Assembly (NCBI GenBank): GCA_023253905.1
Contig: JALREG010000276.1
Coordinates: 1-17,015 of the forward strand
Source of the DNA: Burkholderiaceae bacterium
GTDB lineage: Bacteria > Pseudomonadota > Gammaproteobacteria > Burkholderiales > Burkholderiaceae
Direction of reading: 5' to 3'
DNA length: 17,015 bases
Below are positions 7,976 through 14,135 of this stretch, piece by piece; position 1 is the stretch's first letter, and each line of letters starts with the position of its first letter. The position numbers and the translations under genes are program-made. The notes below the pieces were generated by a model that saw nothing but the letters and a program-made list of their open reading frames with translations, made no database searches and was not told where the DNA came from.

Positions 7976-9538
7976 GTGCATTCCTCCATCCCGCCGCTTG
8001 CTCAGGTCGACTGGTCGGGCCAACTCCGTACGCTCGCTGCCCGGTTCGGCGATCGCATCGCCGCGCGCGATGGCCAGGGCAACGCCATGCGCTACGCCGA
8101 GTTCAGTGCGCGCGCGCATGCCGTGGCGGTCCACCTCCTCGCCCAAGGCCTCCAGCCAGGGACACCGGTCGCGAGCCTCCTTCCTAACAGCCTGGAAGCG
8201 ATCTGGGTGAGCTTTGGTCTCAAGCTTGCCGGCCTGGCCGAGGTACCGCTAGGCTGGGGCTACACCGCCGACGAGATCCGCTGGTGCGCGCAGGTCTCTG
8301 CCGCGGAGGTTTTGATCACGCGCGAGCAGCGCGCTGTGGTCGCAGCCGAGGCGGGGCTTCAGGTCATGATGTCGGCCGACATTCCTCTTCACGACCGCAG
8401 CGAAACACTTCATCCTGTACCGGGATCAACCCCTGGTCGCATCCTCTTTACCTCGGGCACAACCGGCCGCCCCAAGGGTGTGCTGGCTTCACATGGCCGT
8501 CGCTGGATCGGTGAGCAGCTGCAGAAGGCGTGTCTACCGTTCATGCCGCAGCCCGGCTCAAAGATCCTTTTGATGACACCGTTTGTCCACGGTTCCGGCC
8601 TGCTCAGCGCCGCGTGGTTCGACTGCGGGGGCGAAGTCACCCTGCACGATGGTGTTGACCCCGCTCGGGTGCGACCGCTTCTCGAGTCGGGCACGTATGA
8701 AGCCATGTTCGCGCCTCCCACGGTACTTGCCAAGCTGGTGGGCGCATTCGATGGTGCGAGCCTCCCGGGGCTGCGCTGCATCTTCACCGGCACGCAACCG
8801 CTTGCTCGAGGGCTCTATGAACGCGCGAGGCAGATGTTCGGTCCGGTGGTGCGTATCACCTATGGCAAGACCGAGTGCATCAACCCCATCACCACGCTCA
8901 CCTTTACCGAGATCGATGCGGCCTTCGCCGAGGCCCCGGCCGCTGGCGGCAGCTGCACGGGCTGGCCAGCACCCGGCGTCGAAATCCGGATCGGTCATCC
9001 CCATGAGGCCTCACGCGCAACGGGCGAGGAGGACGAAGTGTGGCTACGGGCAAGCCAGCAGTCGGATGGACTCATCACGGCCGACGGCTTCCGGCCGCAT
9101 GAACCGGACGGCTGGCATGCCACCGGAGACCTGGGCGTACTGGATTCGCGCGGCAGGCTCTGGCTCACCGGTCGGGTTGCCGATGTCATCAAGACCGGCG
9201 GTTATCGGGTCAACCCCGATGAAGTCGAATCGGCGCTGGCGGGCATGCGAACCTGCAACCAGGCAGCGATCACCTCGCTTCCGTCCGATTATTGGGGAGA
9301 GATCATCATTGCCGTGATTGAACAGCCCCGAGACGGCTGGCGCGAAGAACTGGATTCACGCGTGAACGTATTGTCCCGACACAAGCGCCCGCGCCTTTTC
9401 GTTGAAATGGCGGCGCTGCCGAGAAACCCGCAGGGTAAGGTGAGCAGAAAGAAGCTTCGCGAGACCGTGCTGGCTCAGCACACGCTCGTCGATGGCCCCT
9501 ACCCGGCGCTGGAAGCCATGACCATGCGCTCGGAGTGA
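7976..9538 (+). CDS. AMP-dependent acyl-CoA synthetase/ligase (class I adenylate-forming enzyme)
   Basis: Would activate a carboxylic acid with ATP to an acyl-AMP and then to a CoA thioester; 520 residues, the usual size. Adenylation motifs are in order: P-loop LFTSGTTGRPKG ending near residue 168, A5 YGKTE with Glu300, TGD with Asp384, LTGR with Arg399, the hinge-region segment DVIKTGGYRVNPDEVE from 402, and the C-terminal catalytic lysine Lys487 in NPQGK. The start is GTG at 7976, with GGAG 10 nt upstream and 17 bp after the MmgE/PrpD stop; the next Met would remove part of the N-terminal domain. It overlaps the following gene's region closely, so all four plus-strand genes are probably cotranscribed. 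The acid-binding pocket was not matched to a known substrate; it is clearly different from the second ligase at 14136-15788. Confidence 0.92.
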   Translation: MHSSIPPLAQVDWSGQLRTLAARFGDRIAARDGQGNAMRYAEFSARAHAVAVHLLAQGLQPGTPVASLLPNSLEAIWVSFGLKLAGLAEVPLGWGYTADEIRWCAQVSAAEVLITREQRAVVAAEAGLQVMMSADIPLHDRSETLHPVPGSTPGRILFTSGTTGRPKGVLASHGRRWIGEQLQKACLPFMPQPGSKILLMTPFVHGSGLLSAAWFDCGGEVTLHDGVDPARVRPLLESGTYEAMFAPPTVLAKLVGAFDGASLPGLRCIFTGTQPLARGLYERARQMFGPVVRITYGKTECINPITTLTFTEIDAAFAEAPAAGGSCTGWPAPGVEIRIGHPHEASRATGEEDEVWLRASQQSDGLITADGFRPHEPDGWHATGDLGVLDSRGRLWLTGRVADVIKTGGYRVNPDEVESALAGMRTCNQAAITSLPSDYWGEIIIAVIEQPRDGWREELDSRVNVLSRHKRPRLFVEMAALPRNPQGKVSRKKLRETVLAQHTLVDGPYPALEAMTMRSE

Positions 9539-9540
9539 TC

Positions 9541-10701
9541 ATGACCATGCCCCCTCGCGTCACCGCGGTCACCGTCCACGTCCTGCAAAGCCCGCTTGAG
9601 CAGCCGTTCGCGTTTTCGCAAGGCTGGGTCAGGCGCCGCTCGGCCACGCTGGTCGAAGTCAGCACCGATACGGGCCTCACCGGATGGGGCGAGGCCTTCG
9701 CGCAGGGACTCGAGCCGCCGCAGATCGCGGCCGCGGCGATCGACCATGCATTGGCGCCGTTAGTGGTGGGTGCGTGCGCACTGGACACTGAAGTGTTGTG
9801 GCATCGCATGTATCACCAAACCCGCGACTATGGCCGCAAGGGCTCAGTGATGGCCGCCATCAGCGCGATCGACATGGCACTTTGGGATATCGCTGGTCAG
9901 CACCATTGCGTACCGGTCTACCAGCTGCTGGGAGGCGCATTCCGGAGAAGCGTTCAGCCATATGCCACCGGCTTTTATCGGATCCAAGGTCAAGGTGAGG
10001 CCGACCGGCTGGCGGACGAGGCTCTGGCCCATCATGCTGCGGGATTCCGGCTGATGAAGGTAAAGCTCGGCTACGGCATTGACGATGATATTGCGGTCAT
10101 GAACCGCATTACGCGCGCCGTCGAGGGACGTGGCGTCACTTTAATGGTGGATACCAACCACGCCTATGGTCGCACCGAAGCGCTCAGGCTGGGCTATGCA
10201 CTCGACGATCAAGCGTTACGCTGGTACGAGGAGCCGGTGGCACCCGAAGACATCGACGGCTACTGCGAGTTGCGCGCCAAGCTTCGTACGCCAATTGCGG
10301 GTGGGGAAAACGAACACTCGTTGTTCGGTTTTCGGGAACTGCTGGGTCGGCACGCCGTTGATATAGCGCAGCCCGACCTGGGATCATGCGGAGGAATCAC
10401 CGCTGCCCGTCATATCGCCACGCTCGCTCAGGCGCACGGGATCGAAGTCAATCCCCACGTCTGGGGCTCGGCGGTCGCGCAGGCAGCCTCACTGCAACTG
10501 ATCGCGGCGCTGCCGGTTGCACATCATTCGCTGTTTGCGCGCGACCCGGTTCTGGAGTACGACCGGTCGTCACATCCATTTCGGCGCGATCTGGTGACCA
10601 CCCCCATTGAGATGCAGGACGGAGGCGTTTTAATCAGCGATCACCCCGGACTGGGTATCTCGGTAAGGCGCGACACGCTGAATCGCTTTCGCGTGAACTG
10701 A
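9541..10701 (+). CDS. Enolase-superfamily enzyme, mandelate racemase/muconate lactonizing type, D-galactarolactone cycloisomerase-like
   Basis: Two-domain enolase-superfamily enzyme of 386 residues that would abstract the proton alpha to a carboxylate. The catalytic set is complete: Lys173 and Lys175 in KVK, metal ligands Asp204 (VDTN), Glu230/231 (YEEP) and Glu256 (GGEN), and the Asp279 (QPDLG) plus His306 (NPHVWGS) dyad. The C-terminal end, EYDRSSHPFRRDL and then HPGLGISVRRDTLNRFR, closely recalls Agrobacterium D-galactarolactone cycloisomerase (Gci), compared from memory, so lactone ring opening or acid-sugar dehydration is a reasonable guess. The start ATG 9541 follows GGAG by 5 nt; GTG 9535 would overlap the ligase stop as GTGA, and ATG 9547 is also possible. 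It is the last gene of the plus-strand operon and is convergent with the hydrolase 15 bp away, with no evident terminator hairpin in that gap. Confidence 0.9.
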   Translation: MTMPPRVTAVTVHVLQSPLEQPFAFSQGWVRRRSATLVEVSTDTGLTGWGEAFAQGLEPPQIAAAAIDHALAPLVVGACALDTEVLWHRMYHQTRDYGRKGSVMAAISAIDMALWDIAGQHHCVPVYQLLGGAFRRSVQPYATGFYRIQGQGEADRLADEALAHHAAGFRLMKVKLGYGIDDDIAVMNRITRAVEGRGVTLMVDTNHAYGRTEALRLGYALDDQALRWYEEPVAPEDIDGYCELRAKLRTPIAGGENEHSLFGFRELLGRHAVDIAQPDLGSCGGITAARHIATLAQAHGIEVNPHVWGSAVAQAASLQLIAALPVAHHSLFARDPVLEYDRSSHPFRRDLVTTPIEMQDGGVLISDHPGLGISVRRDTLNRFRVN

Positions 10702-10716
10702 GTGACGCGCAATTGA

Positions 10717-11499
10717 TCAAACGCCAAGAAACGCTGCCACCTGACGGTTAAAGAAATCGGCCTGCTCAACATTGCCGATATGGGCTGCGTCGGGAATGGT
10801 GCAGTACGTGGACCCGCGCCAGTTGCGGCTCATCTGCTTGGACATTTCTGGCGGCGTGGAGTGATCACGATCACCTGCCATGATGAGCGCGGGCGAATCG
10901 ATTTCTTTTAATCGATCGAGCATGTCGATCTGCGAAATGGCCGCGCAGCAGCCGCAGTACCCCTCGAGGCTGGTCGCGCTGATCTGGTCGGCCACCCACT
11001 CCATCAGGTCAGGATTCACCTCGCGATACGCGGGCGTGAACCAGCGCTCAAGGGTGGGCGCTACGATGGCCGACATGCCATGGGCCCGCGCCAACGCAAT
11101 CCGCTCGGCCCAGATTGCCGCGGCATTGGCTGGGCGCCTGCTGGTGGAATCGGCCAGTACGATCCGATCGAGAAGGCCCGGTCGCCTGAGTGCAATCGCC
11201 TGCGCCACCATCCCGCCCATGGAAAGGCCGATCCAGTGCGTTCGGGTGATGCCCAGATGATCGAAAAGCCCGAGGGCATCATCAGCGAGTTGCTCGAGCG
11301 TGTAAGGCGCGGGCGTCGCGGATGTTTCACCATGGCCCCGTGCGTCAAAGCGCAGGACCCGAAAATACCTGAGCAGAAGCGGCATCTGCAGCGCCCAGAT
11401 ACGAAGATCGGCGGCAAGCGGATGCGCGAGCGTGAGCCACGGCCCCTCGCCTGCCACTTCGTAGTGCACATCAAGATCGGCGATTCGGACATGGGGCAT
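10717..11499 (-). CDS. Alpha/beta-hydrolase, 3-oxoadipate enol-lactonase (PcaD)-like
   Basis: Alpha/beta-hydrolase of 260 residues, the normal size for enol-lactonases. The triad is visible: nucleophile Ser93 in the elbow GLSMGG, acid Asp212 in AGDRDHSTP (Asp210 is the alternative), and His240 in DAAHIGNVEQ. The sequence FDARGHGET at 51-59 and the HIGNVEQADFFN ending match the PcaD group, which hydrolyses 3-oxoadipate enol-lactone in aromatic degradation. Many PcaD-like proteins act on other lactones or esters, so the symbol is withheld. It follows the Bug-family receptor by 22 bp on the same strand and is probably cotranscribed. The Shine-Dalgarno is weak. No other beta-ketoadipate pathway gene is in the window. 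A link to the lactone-active cycloisomerase at 9541-10701 is possible but only by proximity. Confidence 0.88.
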   Translation of the reverse strand: MPHVRIADLDVHYEVAGEGPWLTLAHPLAADLRIWALQMPLLLRYFRVLRFDARGHGETSATPAPYTLEQLADDALGLFDHLGITRTHWIGLSMGGMVAQAIALRRPGLLDRIVLADSTSRRPANAAAIWAERIALARAHGMSAIVAPTLERWFTPAYREVNPDLMEWVADQISATSLEGYCGCCAAISQIDMLDRLKEIDSPALIMAGDRDHSTPPEMSKQMSRNWRGSTYCTIPDAAHIGNVEQADFFNRQVAAFLGV

Positions 11500-11521
11500 G
11501 GTGATGCTCAGCGCAAAAGCG

Positions 11522-12514
11522 TCAATCAGCGCGGATATTGCCCGCGCGCGCGAGCCGGGTGAAGCTCGCCACTTCTGCGGCGATCAGTTTGGCGAAGGCT
11601 TCAGGCGTGCTGGACACGGCCTCGGTGCCCAGCGAGCGAAAGCGTTGCTGCACGTCGGGCTGCGCAAGCACGGCGGCCACATCGACCTGGATCCGGTCAA
11701 TGATGGCCCGCGGGGTGCCCGCAGGCGCAAGCAAACCGTACCAGAACACCCACTCATAGCCCGGAATCCCGGATTCGGCCACGGTGGGCAGGTCAGGCGT
11801 CTCGGGCATCCGACTGAGGCTGGTGACGGCGATTGCGCGGGCCTTACCCTGTCGGACCAGATTGATGGCGCTTGCATACGGCGAGACGAACAGGTGCGTG
11901 CGGCCAGCGATGGTTTCATTGAGGGCCTCGGGAATGCCCTTGAACGGAACATGAACCAGATCGATCCCGGTCTGACTTCGCAGCAACTCCACCGCAAAAT
12001 GGGCGCCCGAGCCCACACCCGCCGATGCGTAGTTGTAGAGCCCAGGCTTTGACCGCGCGAGCGCCACCATATCGGCCATGGTCTTCACTGGCAGATCAGG
12101 CGCCACCACCACCAGTGCGGGGCCGGTCGCGGTGAGCGAGATGGGCGCGAAGTCACGAATGGGGTCAAAGGGCAACCGGGCGTAAATCGCTGGCGCCACG
12201 GCATGAGCGGACGACACCGACAGCAGCGTGTAGCCATCGGCTGGCGCAGCCGCTGCGGTCTGCGCGGCCACGTTGCTGCCCGCGCCCAGGCGGTTCTCCA
12301 CCACAATCGGCTGCTTCCAGGGCTCTGAGAGCCGCTGCGAAAGGGTTCGTGCCGCGATATCGGGAACGCCCCCCGGTGTGAACCCCACCAGAATCTTCAC
12401 CGGCCGGGACGGCCAGTCAGGCCCCTGCGCACGCGCGGCAAGCGGTGCCAGTGCGGCCCCGGTGGTGAGCGCGGTCAACCAGCGGTTGAACTCGCGTCTT
12501 GGACAATCGGCCAT
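11522..12514 (-). CDS. Bug-family tripartite tricarboxylate transporter substrate-binding protein
   Basis: Periplasmic receptor of the TctC/Bug family, 330 residues, which normally delivers carboxylates or related ligands to a TctAB membrane pair. The N-terminus carries RREFNRWL, a twin-arginine-like motif, then an Ala/Leu-rich core and a likely cleavage after LAARA (residues 25-29). The mature start PSRPVKILVGFTPGGVPDIAAR is the typical Bug opening with the Gly-Gly ligand loop. DGYTLL near 92, ARSKPGLYNYASAGVGSG near 148-165, and VPFKGIPEALNETIAGR are further family segments. There are adjacent ATGs at 12517 and 12514; AGGAG lies 4 nt before the first and 7 nt before the second, so the second is favoured. 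No TctA or TctB gene is nearby, which is common for Bug receptors in Burkholderiales. It heads a two-gene operon with the hydrolase, divergent from the flavoenzyme gene. Confidence 0.93.
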   Translation of the reverse strand: MADCPRREFNRWLTALTTGAALAPLAARAQGPDWPSRPVKILVGFTPGGVPDIAARTLSQRLSEPWKQPIVVENRLGAGSNVAAQTAAAAPADGYTLLSVSSAHAVAPAIYARLPFDPIRDFAPISLTATGPALVVVAPDLPVKTMADMVALARSKPGLYNYASAGVGSGAHFAVELLRSQTGIDLVHVPFKGIPEALNETIAGRTHLFVSPYASAINLVRQGKARAIAVTSLSRMPETPDLPTVAESGIPGYEWVFWYGLLAPAGTPRAIIDRIQVDVAAVLAQPDVQQRFRSLGTEAVSSTPEAFAKLIAAEVASFTRLARAGNIRAD

Positions 12515-12521
12515 CATCCTG

Positions 12522-12526
12522 CTCCT
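12522..12526 (-). promoter_or_regulatory. Ribosome binding site of the Bug receptor gene
   Basis: On the minus strand this reads AGGAG, 7 nt before ATG 12514 and 4 nt before ATG 12517. It rules out the longer frame that begins at 12550, which would also put a charged Arg-rich stretch before the export signal. Confidence 0.75.
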
Positions 12527-12615
12527 GCGCCGGTAAAATCGAACCCGCACTCTGCCACGGTTATTTTTGCCAGGAAAGTAACGCTACATGCCCTACCCTC
12601 ACGCCCGCCACCGCC

Positions 12616-12620
12616 AGGAG
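12616..12620 (+). promoter_or_regulatory. Ribosome binding site of the OYE-like gene
   Basis: AGGAG lies 7 nt before ATG 12628. It fixes the start of the flavoenzyme at 12628, not at the upstream in-frame ATG 12499, which falls inside the divergent Bug gene. Confidence 0.8.
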
Positions 12621-12627
12621 CTCGCCC

Positions 12628-14100
12628 ATGTGGAAACCCGCTGAGCGAATCCGCTTCGAGCCCGCACGCGGCCGGATTCCCACCGCTGACCAGGCGCGGG
12701 CCTCGCAGCTGTTCAGTCCCGTCGCACTTGGCCCGCTCACGCTTCGTCATCGCACCTGGGTGCCGGCGATGGTGCCCTGGCGTTCTAACGAAGACGGCGA
12801 AGTCACCGAAGACGTCATCCAGTGGTACGCCCGATTCGCCAAGGGCCGTCCCGGGGCCATCGTCATCGAAGCCACCGGCATTCGCGACGTGCCAAGCGGG
12901 CCACTCCTCCGAATTGGCGACGACCGCTACGTAGACGGCCTGCGCCGGCTCAGCCGGGCGGTCAACGAGGCAAGCAGTGGTCATACGCGCCTGCTCATTC
13001 AGATCATCGATTTTCTGCGGATCCGCCGACGCCCCGATCCGCGTACTTTTTTTGAACGTCACCTCGTGATCACGCCGGCGCTGCTCGCGCGCGCCGGACT
13101 CACCGGGCTGAGCGAGTCCGCCGCGCGCGAAGCGCTGCTTGCGCTCGGCGCTGCAGGCTGGGCTCAGGTGCTCGATCCGCGCGATCGCCAGAGCCTGGAA
13201 TTTGGCGCTCGCGAATCGGTCAATGATCTGCATCTGCCCCATATCCAGTCGCTACCCCAGGAGCTGCCTTCGCTCTTTTCGCAGGCTGCGCGGCGCTCCC
13301 GTGATGCGGGCTTTGATGGGGTCGAGCTGCACTATGCCCACGCCTACACCATGGCGTCGTTTCTCTCCACCACCAACCAGCGGACCGATGGCTATGGCGG
13401 CAGCCGCGAGGCGCGCGTTCGTCTGCCGCTCGAGGTTTATCACGCGGTTCGAAGCGAAGTCGGTAGCGACTATGCGGTGGGCTGCCGCTTTCTGGCCGAG
13501 GAATGTATCGACGGCGGCACGCAGGTCGATGACAGCCTCTGGTATGGCGTCCAGTTCGCGCTCGCGGGCATGGACTTCCTCTCCACCAGCCGCGGGGGCA
13601 AGTTTGACGATGCCAAGCAGCCTTCGGTCGGGCAGGCCGCCTATCCCTACACCGGACGCAGCGGCTATGAATGCATGCCGCAATATCTGTCCGACACGCA
13701 AGGACCCTTCGGCCGCAACCGTGCGGCGACCGCCCGGATTCGCCAGGCGATTCATGCAGCGGGATGCGCGACGCCTGTCGTGTGTACCGGCGGCGTTCAC
13801 AATTTCGAGTTTGCAGAGGCCATGCTCACCGCGGGCGACTGCGATGTGGTGGGCACTGCGCGGCAAAGCCTCGCTGATCCCGACTGGGCGCTCAAAACCC
13901 TGCTCGGACGGGCTGACGCGGTGCGCTTGTGCGAATACACCAATTACTGCGAGGGCCTCGACCAGAAGCACAAGCAGGTGACCTGCCAGCTCTGGGACCG
14001 CGAGGAGCTCGACGAACCTGGTATCCGCATGTCACACGACGGCAAGCGCAGGCTCGTTGCGCCCGCCTGGAAAGACGCGCCCGCCGGGCTCGAACAGTAG
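12628..14100 (+). CDS. NADH:flavin oxidoreductase / Old Yellow Enzyme-like protein, atypical
   Basis: FMN TIM-barrel oxidoreductase of 490 residues. Family marks are LFSPVALGPLTLRHR at 29-42, AGFDGVELHYAHAY at 227-240 with the paired active-site His235 and His238, FLSTTNQRTDGYGGSREAR at 245-263, and the phosphate-binding end TGGVHNFEFAEAML with GTARQSLADPDW near 388-420. It ends about 70 residues after the barrel and lacks the FAD/NAD domain of 2,4-dienoyl-CoA reductases. Two oddities stand out. Where most relatives have QLxHxGR, this has QIIDF, with Asp128 in place of His. The tail keeps three cysteines, C435-x5-C441-x11-C453, resembling the 4Fe-4S motif CxxCxxxCx11C with one Cys lost and one residue deleted. 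The start at 12628 is set by AGGAG 7 nt upstream. It precedes an aminobenzoate-CoA ligase by 35 bp, so its substrate may be an aromatic or alicyclic acyl-CoA (inference). Confidence 0.9.
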   Translation: MWKPAERIRFEPARGRIPTADQARASQLFSPVALGPLTLRHRTWVPAMVPWRSNEDGEVTEDVIQWYARFAKGRPGAIVIEATGIRDVPSGPLLRIGDDRYVDGLRRLSRAVNEASSGHTRLLIQIIDFLRIRRRPDPRTFFERHLVITPALLARAGLTGLSESAAREALLALGAAGWAQVLDPRDRQSLEFGARESVNDLHLPHIQSLPQELPSLFSQAARRSRDAGFDGVELHYAHAYTMASFLSTTNQRTDGYGGSREARVRLPLEVYHAVRSEVGSDYAVGCRFLAEECIDGGTQVDDSLWYGVQFALAGMDFLSTSRGGKFDDAKQPSVGQAAYPYTGRSGYECMPQYLSDTQGPFGRNRAATARIRQAIHAAGCATPVVCTGGVHNFEFAEAMLTAGDCDVVGTARQSLADPDWALKTLLGRADAVRLCEYTNYCEGLDQKHKQVTCQLWDREELDEPGIRMSHDGKRRLVAPAWKDAPAGLEQ

Positions 14101-14135
14101 CCTGCGCCCCGTCCAGCACAACCCTCAGCGCATCC

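Larger units (their letters stand above)
12515..12627. promoter_or_regulatory. Divergent control region between the Bug operon and the flavoenzyme/ligase operon
   Basis: About 113 bp separate two operons reading away from each other. At 12560-12582 lies an inverted repeat, GTTATTTT then 7 bases then AAAGTAAC, with one mismatch between 8-bp arms. It also stands out as the most AT-rich patch of the gap. This is a plausible operator shared by both operons. Clear -35/-10 elements were not identified on either strand. Confidence 0.45.

Noticed and set aside
10702..10716. Terminator between the convergent cycloisomerase and hydrolase genes
   Set aside because: The gap is only 15 bp and shows no GC hairpin with a T-run.
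12499..12627. Upstream in-frame extension of the OYE-like gene
   Set aside because: It would overlap the divergent Bug gene, has no family similarity, and the ATG at 12628 has a well-placed AGGAG.
13252..13971. Long minus-strand open frame over the OYE-like gene
   Set aside because: It has no domain or plausible ribosome site and is a shadow of the confident plus-strand gene.
13929..14135. Upstream in-frame extension of the 2-aminobenzoate-CoA ligase
   Set aside because: It runs inside the flavoenzyme gene, is Arg-rich and low in complexity, and relatives begin near FARDRLPPP.
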